A stretch of 64,000 nt of DNA from Zipacnadum sp036504235 (GTDB lineage: Bacteria > Armatimonadota > Zipacnadia > Zipacnadales > Zipacnadaceae): positions 1-64,000 of the forward strand of contig DASXVN010000068.1 of NCBI GenBank assembly GCA_036504235.1. Direction: 5' to 3'. The notes beneath the pieces were generated by a model. The model did no database searches. It had not been told where the DNA came from and worked only from the letters and a program-made list of their open reading frames with translations. A program made the position numbers and the translations under genes. Of this stretch, positions 28,198 through 37,900 are shown piece after piece (the stretch's first letter is position 1; every line of letters begins with the position of its first letter).

Positions 28198-28842
28198 ATG
28201 AAACACGCACTAATGGTATGGGGTGGCTGGGATGGCCACGAGCCCAAGCAGACCGTGGATGTCTTTGCCCCCTTCTTGCAGGCGCAGGGCTTTGAGGTGC
28301 GCGTCGCCGATTCGCTGGACGTGTACCTGGAGAAGGACTACATGGCGTCGCTGAGCCTGGTGGTGCCGGTGTGGACCATGGGCGAGATCAGCGGCGAGCA
28401 GGTGGGCGGGCTGGTGGACGCGGTCCGCGGCGGCGTCGGGATCGCCGGCTGGCACGGCGGCATGGGTGATTCCTTCCGCGTGCAGACCGAGTACCAGTTC
28501 ATGGTCGGCGGCCAGTGGGTGGCCCATCCCGGCGGCATCATTGACTACACGGTCCAGATCACCGACCACCAGGACCCGATCACGGCCGGCGTGAGCGACT
28601 TCGCTATGCACTCCGAGCAGTACTACATGCACGTGGATCCGGGCAATCAGGTGCTGGCCACGACCACCTTCACCGCCGAGCACAACGCCTGGGTCGGCGG
28701 CACGGTCATGCCGGTGGTCTGGAAGCGCCATTACGGCGAGGGCCGCGTCTTCTACTCCTCGCTGGGCCACGTGGCGGCCGACTTCAACGTACCCGAGGCG
28801 CGCCTGATCCAGGAGCGCGGCCTGCTCTGGGCCGCGCGGTAG
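28198..28842 (+). CDS. ThuA-like domain protein
   Basis: The 214-residue protein is a stand-alone ThuA-like domain, a class I glutamine-amidotransferase-like fold found near sugar-metabolism genes. Typical elements are MVWGGWDGHEPKQTVDVFAP at the start, GGVGIAGWHGGMGDSFR in the nucleophile-elbow region (no Cys there, as usual for ThuA), HPGGIIDYTVQITDHQDPIT, and YGEGRVFYSSLGH near the end. AAAAGGAG precedes the ATG. It lies just upstream of the second giant secreted protein, whose N-terminal half also has a GATase-like region. Biochemical activity of this family is not established; a role in sugar turnover is inference. Confidence 0.88.
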   Translation: MKHALMVWGGWDGHEPKQTVDVFAPFLQAQGFEVRVADSLDVYLEKDYMASLSLVVPVWTMGEISGEQVGGLVDAVRGGVGIAGWHGGMGDSFRVQTEYQFMVGGQWVAHPGGIIDYTVQITDHQDPITAGVSDFAMHSEQYYMHVDPGNQVLATTTFTAEHNAWVGGTVMPVVWKRHYGEGRVFYSSLGHVAADFNVPEARLIQERGLLWAAR

Positions 28843-28887
28843 GAACGGAAGAACCAGCTCGTATCAATGACTGAGGTGAGCGAATCA

Positions 28888-31800
28888 GTGAAAGTAGCCC
28901 TGTTGCGCCTGGTGTGTCTGGTAGCAGTGGTTCTAGCCTTCGGCAGCGCGGCGGGGGCGCAGGCCCCCGCCGCGGGCGCCAAACCCTCCGTGCTCTGGGT
29001 GCCCCTGAGCAGCCGCGGGTGGGAGCAGACGGACTTCCCCTCCTTCCAGCGCTTTGCGCGGGACGGAATCCAGATGGACTATCTGGACTCGTATCCCCTG
29101 ACCCTGGAGAAGATGAAGAAGTACAACGTCGTGGCCTTCATGGACCTGACGATCTACAACTCGACCGGGCTGGACGAGCAGTTGCTCAAGAATCTGGACC
29201 TGATTGACCAGTACCTGGCGGCCGGCGGCAGCGTGTGGCTCCTCCCCAACCTCGACTGGTGGGGCGACTCGGTGCCGATGATGCAGGCTATGCAAAAGTA
29301 CCTCTTCCCCCGCTACGGCATCCGCTATCTGTTCGGCCAGTGGATCACCGATACCGGAACGCTGGACGCCGGCATCTGGCCGCGCAACAAGTACGCTTAC
29401 ACCACCAACTTCGCCAGCCACCCCATCACCCAGGGCCTCCGCGGCATCTGGTACCCGATCGACAGCTCCGGCCGGATGGTCCCCTCCACCACTCCGCTGC
29501 TCGGCGACGAGAACTGGCAGGTCATCCTCAGTGGCTCTCCCACGGCCTCCTCGGCCCTCAGCGAGGCCCAACAGACCGCCGCCTCCAACAACGGCTATCC
29601 GCTCGACCTGCTGGCCGCCAAGGGCTACGACAGCGCCCCGCCGATCCTGGAGGTCCGCGACCTCAAGCAGGGCCGCATGGCCTTCATGGCCATGAACGGG
29701 ACCTTCCACCTCATGGGCGGCTCCAGCCGGGGGCTGGACGGCGTGACCATGGAGGGCAAGGGCATCAACAACATCCCCAATGACCTGCCCAAGCTGTTCG
29801 AGAACACCTTCCGCTGGCTGGCCGAGCCCAGCCTCAAGAGCGGCTCGGTGGGTGGATACGTGCAGGACGGCAACCGGCTCGTCGAGTTCAAGCCGCAGAG
29901 CTTCCGCATCAGCGCCGACTCGCTGCAGTTCCCGGCCGAAAAGACCGGCCAGGCCCCCAATATGGCCGAACTGGCGACCCGCGCCCGGGCGGAAGGCACT
30001 ACCGTGGACGAGCTGCTCGGCCGCATGCGCGGCGAAGTCCCCTCCTTCCGGGGCTTGATCGGCGCGCGCAGCAACCTCTCCACCGGCTCGGACTCCCCGG
30101 CCGACCTGATCGCCGCCGCCAAAGCCGCCGGGCTGGACTACGTGGTCTTCCTCGAGGACTTCACGGCCCTGACCCCCGACAAGCTCAAGGCGCTGCAAGC
30201 GGCCTGCGCGGCGGGCAATACCGACAAGTTCCGGGCCATCCCCGGCTTCCAGATTGACGACAACCGGGACCACTCCCAGTTCTTCTTCGGGGAGCACGTG
30301 GTCTGGCCGGACAAAATCTACCTGACCGCGGACGGCAAGCAGTTTGACGTCGCCGCCCGGCCCGATTCCAGCGGCCTGCCCCAGATCGGCTTCATGATCT
30401 CCTTCGCGCAGGGCGCCAACGCGCTGGGTTACTTCAACTTCAAGCCCCATCGCTCCTCGGCCCCCATGTGGGACCTGCGCCTGTACAACAGCGTAGGCCT
30501 GACCTACTACCAGGACGGGCAGGCGCGCGAGGGCCTCACCGACAACTTCCGCGATTACCTGGAGATTGTGGACCAGGGCCTCAACCCCATGCCCTACAGC
30601 GTGGATATAGTAACCAGCGCCGCGCAACTGGCGGCGTCGGTAAAGACCGGGCACTTCCTCACCTGCGCCCGCGCGCCGAAGCTGGAGAAGGTCATGGAGT
30701 CGCTGTGGTACAGCTACCTGGCCCCGCCGATGGCCTACGTCTCGCAGGGACCGGTCATCCGCGACTGGGACTGCACCAACCGCGACTATACCGGCGTGGG
30801 CGAGAACTTCATCACCCTCAACTACCGCTGGCGCGTGCGCTGCCATCTCACCAGCGAGGTGGGCCTGCGCGAGCTCGTCATCTGGGACGGTCCGCAGGTC
30901 TTCCGACGGCTCCTGCTCAACGGCGAGAAGGACTACACCAACGTCTTTGAGCTGAGCCACAACCAGCAGAAGAACCTGGTTCTGGAGGTCACCGACCTCC
31001 AGGGGCGCAAGGCCATCAGCGCCGAGCAGTTCGACCGCAATCAGCTCAACTACCACTTCTGGTGCAGTGACCGGGAGAACGGCAACCTCTACCACGGGCC
31101 CTATGCCTTCGCCCCGCCGCCCGAGAACGGGCCGGTCTATCCCGGCAAGGGCATTGATACCAACGGCAATCTGGGCGTGCCCTTCTACTACCAACCCTAC
31201 TTGAGCAGCGACCAGGGCATCGAGGGGCAGGAGCGCCTCAACAACCGCAATTACCAGTACTTCGTCTCCGAGGACACGCGTATCTTCAAGGAGGAGACCA
31301 CCAAGAAGTACCCGCCCACCGAGAAGGTCTGGATGACCTGGGGCACCTACGGCCCCTTGGTGGACACGGAACTGATGGACTTCCGGCAGAGCTTCGTCGC
31401 CTACCGGACCGGCTACCAGTACTGGCCCCTGCCCGAAACGCCCGATCAGCCCGACAAGGCCTGGGTGGCCCCGCTGCTGTTCCAGGGGCAGATCACCTTC
31501 AAGCGGGACATGACGCTCAAGGACCTGGTCCTGATGAGCTGCTGGACCCCCTGGGACATGTACAAGGTGCCCGGCCAGCAGGTCATCCAGGCGGTCTCCC
31601 ACACCAAGGAAGGGGTCGCGGTCGCTGCGGAATTCCAGGGCGGCTTCGTCCTGGACAACGAAACGCGGCTGGCCGGTCCCTACACGATCGAGAAGGACGG
31701 GTTCATGGCCGTCTTCGGCCTGCGCCCGGTCGGCTCCGGCGTCATCTACAACCTGGGCGACCCGATCGTATTCCGCCATGACCCGGACCAGACGCGCCTG

Positions 31801-32430
31801 CTGGCGGACCTCGCCGGCCACGCGGTGAAGAAAGGCCAGGTCTACAACTACGCCTTCCTCACCCTATCCGGCCGTACCGCCGACGCCAACAGCGTGCAGC
31901 GCTACGAGGAAATCCGGCGCTTCCTGGGCATGGGTGTGGACCGCCCCGGCTATGCGTTGACCCTCAAGCAGGGCAAGCTGATCGCCGCCCACGGGCTGCT
32001 GGACCTCCAGGCCGAGCGCGGCGCGGTGGACCTGACCATCCCCAGCCCGGAGAAGAAGCTGCACGTAATCCTGGGCCTGCGGGTGTACGGACTCAACAGC
32101 CGCTGGAGCGCGGGTCTCTTCGACCGCGCCACCGGCAAGTACCGGCCGCTGGGCGTGATGGACGACATCGCCTACGTGCGCCTCAACCCGGAGACCGGCG
32201 AGAGCCGCGACGTGGTGCTGGGCCACCCGGTAATCGCCGACCGGCCCGAGGTGTTCATCACCTTCACCAAGCTGACGGACCAGCCGGGCAGCTACTACTG
32301 CGCGGTGAACAACCCGACCGATCAGCCGCTGACGGTGAAGATCACCCCGGCCATGCCGCTACCCGGCCTGACCCTGGCCCCGCAAACGGTGCGCATTCCC
32401 GCCGGCGGCGAGGTCGTCCTGCTCAAGTAG
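28888..32430 (+). CDS. Giant secreted protein, paralogue of the gene at 45-3860
   Basis: This 1180-residue protein starts at GTG 28888, which has GAGGTG 10 bases before it and gives a normal signal peptide (MKVALLRLVCLVAVVLAFGSAAGAQA would follow). The ATG at 28867 has a poorer site. A GATase-like region (about 30-300, YLAAGGSVWLLPNLDWWGD, HPITQGLRGIWYP) is followed by NTFRWLAEPSLKSGSVGGY and a PHP-like region (FRGLIGARSNLSTGSDSPAD, GLDYVVFLEDF, FRAIPGFQIDD). The remaining 650 residues are beta-rich. Homologous segments appear in the same order in the protein at 45-3860, except for the N-terminal CBM-like part. The function is unknown. A terminator follows at 32461. Confidence 0.75.
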   Translation: MKVALLRLVCLVAVVLAFGSAAGAQAPAAGAKPSVLWVPLSSRGWEQTDFPSFQRFARDGIQMDYLDSYPLTLEKMKKYNVVAFMDLTIYNSTGLDEQLLKNLDLIDQYLAAGGSVWLLPNLDWWGDSVPMMQAMQKYLFPRYGIRYLFGQWITDTGTLDAGIWPRNKYAYTTNFASHPITQGLRGIWYPIDSSGRMVPSTTPLLGDENWQVILSGSPTASSALSEAQQTAASNNGYPLDLLAAKGYDSAPPILEVRDLKQGRMAFMAMNGTFHLMGGSSRGLDGVTMEGKGINNIPNDLPKLFENTFRWLAEPSLKSGSVGGYVQDGNRLVEFKPQSFRISADSLQFPAEKTGQAPNMAELATRARAEGTTVDELLGRMRGEVPSFRGLIGARSNLSTGSDSPADLIAAAKAAGLDYVVFLEDFTALTPDKLKALQAACAAGNTDKFRAIPGFQIDDNRDHSQFFFGEHVVWPDKIYLTADGKQFDVAARPDSSGLPQIGFMISFAQGANALGYFNFKPHRSSAPMWDLRLYNSVGLTYYQDGQAREGLTDNFRDYLEIVDQGLNPMPYSVDIVTSAAQLAASVKTGHFLTCARAPKLEKVMESLWYSYLAPPMAYVSQGPVIRDWDCTNRDYTGVGENFITLNYRWRVRCHLTSEVGLRELVIWDGPQVFRRLLLNGEKDYTNVFELSHNQQKNLVLEVTDLQGRKAISAEQFDRNQLNYHFWCSDRENGNLYHGPYAFAPPPENGPVYPGKGIDTNGNLGVPFYYQPYLSSDQGIEGQERLNNRNYQYFVSEDTRIFKEETTKKYPPTEKVWMTWGTYGPLVDTELMDFRQSFVAYRTGYQYWPLPETPDQPDKAWVAPLLFQGQITFKRDMTLKDLVLMSCWTPWDMYKVPGQQVIQAVSHTKEGVAVAAEFQGGFVLDNETRLAGPYTIEKDGFMAVFGLRPVGSGVIYNLGDPIVFRHDPDQTRLLADLAGHAVKKGQVYNYAFLTLSGRTADANSVQRYEEIRRFLGMGVDRPGYALTLKQGKLIAAHGLLDLQAERGAVDLTIPSPEKKLHVILGLRVYGLNSRWSAGLFDRATGKYRPLGVMDDIAYVRLNPETGESRDVVLGHPVIADRPEVFITFTKLTDQPGSYYCAVNNPTDQPLTVKITPAMPLPGLTLAPQTVRIPAGGEVVLLK

Positions 32431-32460
32431 CGGGCAGACGAAAAGACCAGACGCAAAGAG

Positions 32461-32491
32461 AGCGGCGGCCTCGCGAGAGGCCGCCGCTTTT
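32461..32491 (+). terminator. Rho-independent terminator after the giant secreted gene
   Basis: AGCGGCGGCCTC (32461-32472) pairs perfectly with GAGGCCGCCGCT (32477-32488) around GCGA, followed by a T run. It lies 31 bases after the stop codon. Confidence 0.92.
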
Positions 32492-32503
32492 GTCTTCTCC
32501 GGT

Positions 32504-32640
32504 AGGGGCGAACGGCCCTACCCCCTAACCCCCTCCCTAAAGGGAGGGGGAATTCACCCTGCCGATGTCCAGGTCGTTCGCCTTTGCCGTTACTCCCCCT
32601 CTCCCCAGCCGCAGGCGCGGGAGAGGGGGCCGGGGGGCCT
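32504..32640. repeat. Interspersed hairpin repeats in convergent gap
   Basis: The gap contains a GTAGGGGCG half-element (from about 32503), a CCCTCCCTAAAGGGAGGG hairpin (about 32530-32548), a TTTGCCGTT marker (32583-32591) and a CCCCCTCTCC/GGAGAGGGGG-type imperfect hairpin followed by CCGGGGGG. The last unit recurs at 52617-52639, also directly after TTTGCCGTT. Confidence 0.6.
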
Positions 32641-32719
32641 GCGCGCCGTAGCTCTAGCGAAGGCGTGTGAGGTTGAACTGGTGTCCTGCCTCCCCCTTCC
32701 GCCCCTACCCCCTCCCCTC

Positions 32720-34777
32720 TCAGTCCACCCTCCGCCCGCTCAGCCCTTCCAGACCGGGCAGCCCCGGCCGGGCGGCGATGCGGTCCCACCAGCCCAGGTC
32801 CTCGTGCATGATCCCCGTTTCGTTGAGCCACGGCACCCGCGCGACGTCCAGGTCCGTCACCGCCAGCGGCGTGCAGGGCAACTGCTTCCCGTTGACCACC
32901 GCGGCCTTGATCGTCTGCTCCCCCGGGTCCACCCAGAAGAACAGCTCCCGCCCCTCGCGCAGGTAGCGCACTCGCCGCGCCTCCAGGACGGTGGTGTCCG
33001 AAAGCTGCGCGCGGCGCAGGTCCGCCAGGAAGCTGGGCACGTCGGGGTAGTCCTCCAGCGTGGCGGCCTCAAAGACGAAGTCGTTCTGAATGATCTGCAG
33101 GTCGTGCATGGCGAAATCCCGCGCGGGTCCCTCGTAGTTGTAGAAGGAAATCACCCGGTACCCGTTCTCGGACGCCGACCGGATACAAGCCTTGCGCCCC
33201 AGGTCGGTAGTCGCCAGCGGGTAGAAGGCCAGCAGCATCGGGCCGTCGCGCAGGATCACCCAGTCCGGCTCCAGCGACTCGCCGTCGCCGTTCTCCAGCC
33301 GCCGGTCCCCGATCCAGATTTCCTCAATCGAGCTGCTCAGCTCCTGCAAGATCAGCGACAACTTCAGCGAGTGCACGCCCTCCTTGTGGACGCCGTTGGG
33401 GCTGAACAGCGCCAGAGCGCGCCGGTCGTCCTGCACGGCCATCCCGTTGCCCTGCTGGGCCAGCACCCCTATGTTCTCGGCGTCCTCCGGCTGGCTCTCG
33501 TTCACCAGATAGCGAGTAAAAGCCGTGCGCAGGTCCTCCCAGCGCGTGGCCGGAGCGTGATGCCGGTAGAGCACGTGGAAGATGTCGCTCTGCATGCCTC
33601 CCAAAAAGCCGCGCGTGGCGGTGCCCAGGCCAAAGCCCTCCTCCAGGTAGCTGGTGAGCACGGCGGAGTCCGCGCCGTAGTCCGCGGCCGCGCCGGGCAC
33701 GTGGACGCAAGCGCCCTCCGGCGTGCGCCGGTAGTCCCCGTAGTGGAAGGTCCCCGCCTCCGTCGTGCCTTGCACCCGGAAGGGGTAGCGCTTGGCCAGG
33801 AACATCTCGCCGATGTAGTCGGGGAACTGGTGCACGGTCCCGGCATAGCCGCCGTTGCCGGCCTGGCAGAACTCCAGATTGTTGGCTCGGCGCTCATAGC
33901 ACAGGGGATGATCTTCGTAAATCGTTCTGGGGCTCACGAAGACCACGTCGCCCAGCGCCACCCAGACCACCTGGGCGGTGAGCGACGACCAGGCGATGGA
34001 GTTGCCGTGGTAGGCGCGAGAGTACGGGCCGATCTGGAAAGACAGCGCCGGATGCCAGTGGCAGGCGAGGTCCAGCCACATGCGCTCGGAGGCGGCCCGG
34101 GCCAGCTCGCGCGCTTCTTCATTCCGCACACTGTTGACTATCTCGTCCAGTCCGTGCAGGGTGACGCCGCCGTAGGTGGGGCTGTTGTACTCCGAGAGAA
34201 AGCCGCGCCGGGCCAGCAGGTCGCGGCAGGACCAGAGGTTGTCCAGACCTGACTGAATGGAGAAATCGTCGTTCAGCAGCTCCCCCCCGGCCAGCATGAT
34301 GAAGGTGTCCATGGAGGGGAAGTTGTCGTTGGCCCCCACATAGGAGCAATAGGGGCGCTGCACCTGGACCAGTTCCGTCGCGATATGGTCCCGGATACGG
34401 GCCTGATGCTCAGGCCAGACGCGGTCCGCATATCGCAGCAGCATCTCAATCAGGTTCATCGTCGTGAAGCTGCAACTGGTCAACTCGACGTTGGAGAGGA
34501 TGCGGTTGCCGAACTCCACGTCCTCGGCGCTGCCGGCCATCAGCGCCATCACCGAGTTGACGCGCTCGCGCAGGTAGAAGGGCACCTCCGGCACGTGGCC
34601 GCGATCCACATCCGCGTCGTTCTGTTCACTAACGACGCAAACGCCCTCCTCGTTGAAAAAGCGGCGCGCGCAGGGGCGAACCAGCCCCATCAGCTCGGCT
34701 CCGCGCTGTCTTTGCAGTTCCAGGTCCCAGGGACGCACCCCGGCGGCGGGGGGAGTAGAGCAGCTTTCTTCGGACAT
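32720..34777 (-). CDS. Uncharacterised protein, possible toroid-type polysaccharide enzyme
   Basis: The protein has 685 residues if it starts at ATG 34777, where AAGGAG stands upstream; the open frame continues further but without a ribosome site. No signal peptide is present. The N-terminal half is helical, with ANDNFPSMDTFIMLAGGELL and SEYNSPTYGGVTLHGLDEIV, patterns I associate with (alpha/alpha)-toroid carbohydrate enzymes. The C-terminal half is beta-rich (RALALFSPNGVHKEGVHSLK, GPMLLAFYPLATTDLG). It is divergent from the giant two-gene unit at 34961-43816 and convergent with the secreted gene before it. I cannot name the family; a role in polysaccharide turnover is inferred from fold impression and neighbours only. 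Confidence 0.6.
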   Translation of the reverse strand: MSEESCSTPPAAGVRPWDLELQRQRGAELMGLVRPCARRFFNEEGVCVVSEQNDADVDRGHVPEVPFYLRERVNSVMALMAGSAEDVEFGNRILSNVELTSCSFTTMNLIEMLLRYADRVWPEHQARIRDHIATELVQVQRPYCSYVGANDNFPSMDTFIMLAGGELLNDDFSIQSGLDNLWSCRDLLARRGFLSEYNSPTYGGVTLHGLDEIVNSVRNEEARELARAASERMWLDLACHWHPALSFQIGPYSRAYHGNSIAWSSLTAQVVWVALGDVVFVSPRTIYEDHPLCYERRANNLEFCQAGNGGYAGTVHQFPDYIGEMFLAKRYPFRVQGTTEAGTFHYGDYRRTPEGACVHVPGAAADYGADSAVLTSYLEEGFGLGTATRGFLGGMQSDIFHVLYRHHAPATRWEDLRTAFTRYLVNESQPEDAENIGVLAQQGNGMAVQDDRRALALFSPNGVHKEGVHSLKLSLILQELSSSIEEIWIGDRRLENGDGESLEPDWVILRDGPMLLAFYPLATTDLGRKACIRSASENGYRVISFYNYEGPARDFAMHDLQIIQNDFVFEAATLEDYPDVPSFLADLRRAQLSDTTVLEARRVRYLREGRELFFWVDPGEQTIKAAVVNGKQLPCTPLAVTDLDVARVPWLNETGIMHEDLGWWDRIAARPGLPGLEGLSGRRVD

Positions 34778-34960
34778 ACCAGATCGGCTCCTTGTGAACG
34801 AATTAGCAGTGGCGGGAGTCGTTTCATCACCGGGACTTGTATCCCCTGCTCGGCGCGACGATTTCCTGACGGAAAGTAGGACTTCCCGCGCCGCGTGGCG
34901 AAGCGAATACTGACGGTGGTTGTGCCTGGTGACAGCGCGAGTCGGCGGGAGGCATGTCAT

Positions 34961-37900
34961 ATGAGACGCAATCGCTTGAACCTCGAGGTCCTGCGTACTC
35001 CCCAGACCTCTGACCCCCAGAAGGAGCCCACCCTGACCAGGGCCTTGGCCCCCGGCGAGGCCTTGATGCTATCGCGCCGGGAGTGGCTGGGACTGGCGGG
35101 TATGGCGGCGGTTACCGTTCCCCCGCTGGGGCGGCGGCTGGCGCCCGCGCTGCTGGGCGGCTTTGAGCTAGTCCTGGAGCCCCAACGCGCCAGTTTCCTG
35201 CTCGGCGGCCGGGAGCGCTGGGCGCTGGAGGCGCGCCGCTTCGCCGGCGAACCCCTGTTGCTGGTGGAGCGCGGCGACTCGCTCACCCGTCTGCGCCTGG
35301 TCGGCGCGCGCTACCCCGGCACCAGTCTCCCCGCGGACCTGGTCTGCGAGTTGCGCCGCGAGGTGAGGGGCTGGGCGATGCGGATTCGCTTCGCCCTGGG
35401 CGGCGCGGTCGTGGAGGCGCCGGTGGACAACTGGCTGGCGGGCGGGCAGCCCGCGACCGGGCGCGCGCGGCTCAGCGAGAGCACCCTTCTGCCTGGCTCC
35501 CGCGCGGAACTGCGGCTGACCGGTCCGGCGGAGGCGCAATTCTACCCCAGCGGCGAGCTGCGGCTGCACGGCCCGGACCTCGCCGCGCTCTCCCTGTACG
35601 GGCAGGCGCTCACCTCCGATGCGATCACCATTTCCCTACCGGCGGACCGCGGCGGCAGCCTCCTGGACCGCCCCCCCGCGCGGCGGACCGTCCTCAGCGT
35701 GCCCCGGGGCCGTCGCGACTGGCCCCTGACCTCCGCGGTATCCGCCGCGACCGGAGCCCGCCTGACCTGCCCCCCCGACGCTTTCGACTCGCTGACCGTG
35801 GAGACCGGCGAGGTCGCCGGCATCAGCCGCGCCGCGCTGGTCGCCGCCGGTGAGTCTGACCAGACCCGGATCGCCTACCTCGCCGGCCCCCCCGCGAGCG
35901 GCGCCAGCGGCGGCGAGTTCACGCTGCCCCTACGCCATCCGCGCTTTGCGGTGGCCTTCGACCCCGACGGCGACCAGGCCGCGCTGGTCGCGGGCTACGC
36001 GCCCGAGCCCACCTGGCTGCATCTGGACGGCTGCAGCCTCAAGCTGGGCGACGAGCCCGGCACGCCCGCTTTTGAGGCGGTGGGCCGGGGCGGACGCCCC
36101 TCGCGGCTGATCTGCGAGCCCGCGCTGCTGGGCATGGCCGCGCCGCTGGCCGGGGCGCTCACCGAGCCGGCCGCGGCGGCCCCCCAGACCCGGGTGCGAC
36201 TGGCCGCGGCGACCGGCATCTTGATCCCGCGCGGCCCGATCTTGCTACCCGCGCCCAAACCCGCGCCCGCGCCGACGCCCACCCCGGCGCCTGCCCCCAC
36301 CCCGGCGCCTCCGCCGACCCTCGGGCCGACCCGCCAGATTCCGCCCGCCACTACGATCCAGCCCCGGCCGGAGATCGCCGGAGCGGCGCTCGACCTGCTT
36401 CCCTTCACGTTGCCGGTGGTCCGCCACGACGATCTGCTGGCGCTCACTTTCCGCTTCCGCAACCTCTCGCTGGTCACCGCCGCCGGGCAGGCCCCCAAGC
36501 TCACCCGCCAAAAGGCGAACGCCCCGGCCTACATAATCGTCGAGTTCCCGCCCCAGAATATCGCCGAGCAGGCCTTCTTCGAGACCGACCCGGCTTATAA
36601 GGTGCAGAACGAATACCATCCCCAGGGCACGCCCGACGACAAGGACGCCGGCAGCGGCGACGATCCGCTGGTGGCGCCGCCCATCCCCGCGCGCATGTCG
36701 CGACCCAGCCGGCTGGTCTTCTCAGTGCCCGCCGACATGAAGGAAGTCCCCTACACCCTGGTCTCTCTGCTGGACTGGGACAAGTTCGACGCCGTGCTCT
36801 CCCCGCTCGCCCTGCCGCCCCCCATCCCCAAGCGCTACACGATCCAGCGCGGCGCCGGGGGCGTCAGCGTCCTGCCTTCGGCCGCGGTCTCCAAGCTGAA
36901 CCGCGGCGGCCAGCGGCCCCGTAGCGTCCAGCCCCCCACCCGGGGCGCGTCCGCCGCTCCGCTGTCGGCCAGTACGGCCAGCCTCGTCCCCGTGGGCGCC
37001 GGTGTCACCATGAAGCCGGAGCTACTGGATGCGGCGGCGCTCTCCCGCCTCGTGGCCTCCTTCAAGATCGTGCCCATACCGGACGATCAGACCGCGATTG
37101 AGTCGCCCTACCGGCTGCTGCTTTCGCCCAACTCGCTGGGCGCCTGGCTGCATGCGGCGCTCCCGGTGACCAAGGCCAACCGCACCGAGCTGTGGCACAC
37201 GCGGCTGGCGGTACGAGCCTCGGACGGCAACCTGCACGACCTGGGCTGGGAGTACGCGCGCACCGGCCAGACCTGGCATGTGGTCAACTACACCCCCGGA
37301 GAGGACGCCTACGGCTTCCTGCGGACCCTGCGGGCCATCTGGTCGCCCGACTACGCCCCGGCCGCGCCGATCCACGACAACCTGCCCTTCCGCATGTCCC
37401 TGGACCGCCACGACCGCAGCGAGATCGTGACGCTGACCGCCGACTTTACCATTCCCGAGTGCCAGTCCCGGACCATCGCCGCCCAGCGCCTGATGCTCTC
37501 CGCGCTGGGCGCCTGGATGGACACCCGCTACGGCGCCGAGCTGCCCCTGGGCAAGGGGCTGTCGGTTGAGGAGTGGCGGCATCAGGCCACCATGGGCCGC
37601 GACAATTACGTCAAGGTGGTCTACAAGGGCTACCTGTTCCCCTTCGGCCACCGCGCCGCGCTGGTCAAGGTCACCGAGCGCAAGTTCGAGCGGCTGGGCA
37701 ACTCGATCATCGCCTACCTGCGCCAGCGGATGTACATCGTGGTCCGCGAGCCGGAGAAAAGCTACCCGGCGCTCGGCGAGCCCCACGAGGGGCGCGCCAT
37801 GCCCCTGCGCAAGGTGCGGATCACCAGCCTGGTGACGCCGAACCTGAACAAGCCCGAGGACTCGCCGATCCTGCCCAACAACTACTCGGCCCAGGCGGCC

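Noticed and set aside
28933..31821. 962-residue minus-strand open frame inside the second giant secreted gene
   Set aside because: It is an antisense shadow with no motifs, whereas the plus strand matches the paralogue at 45-3860.
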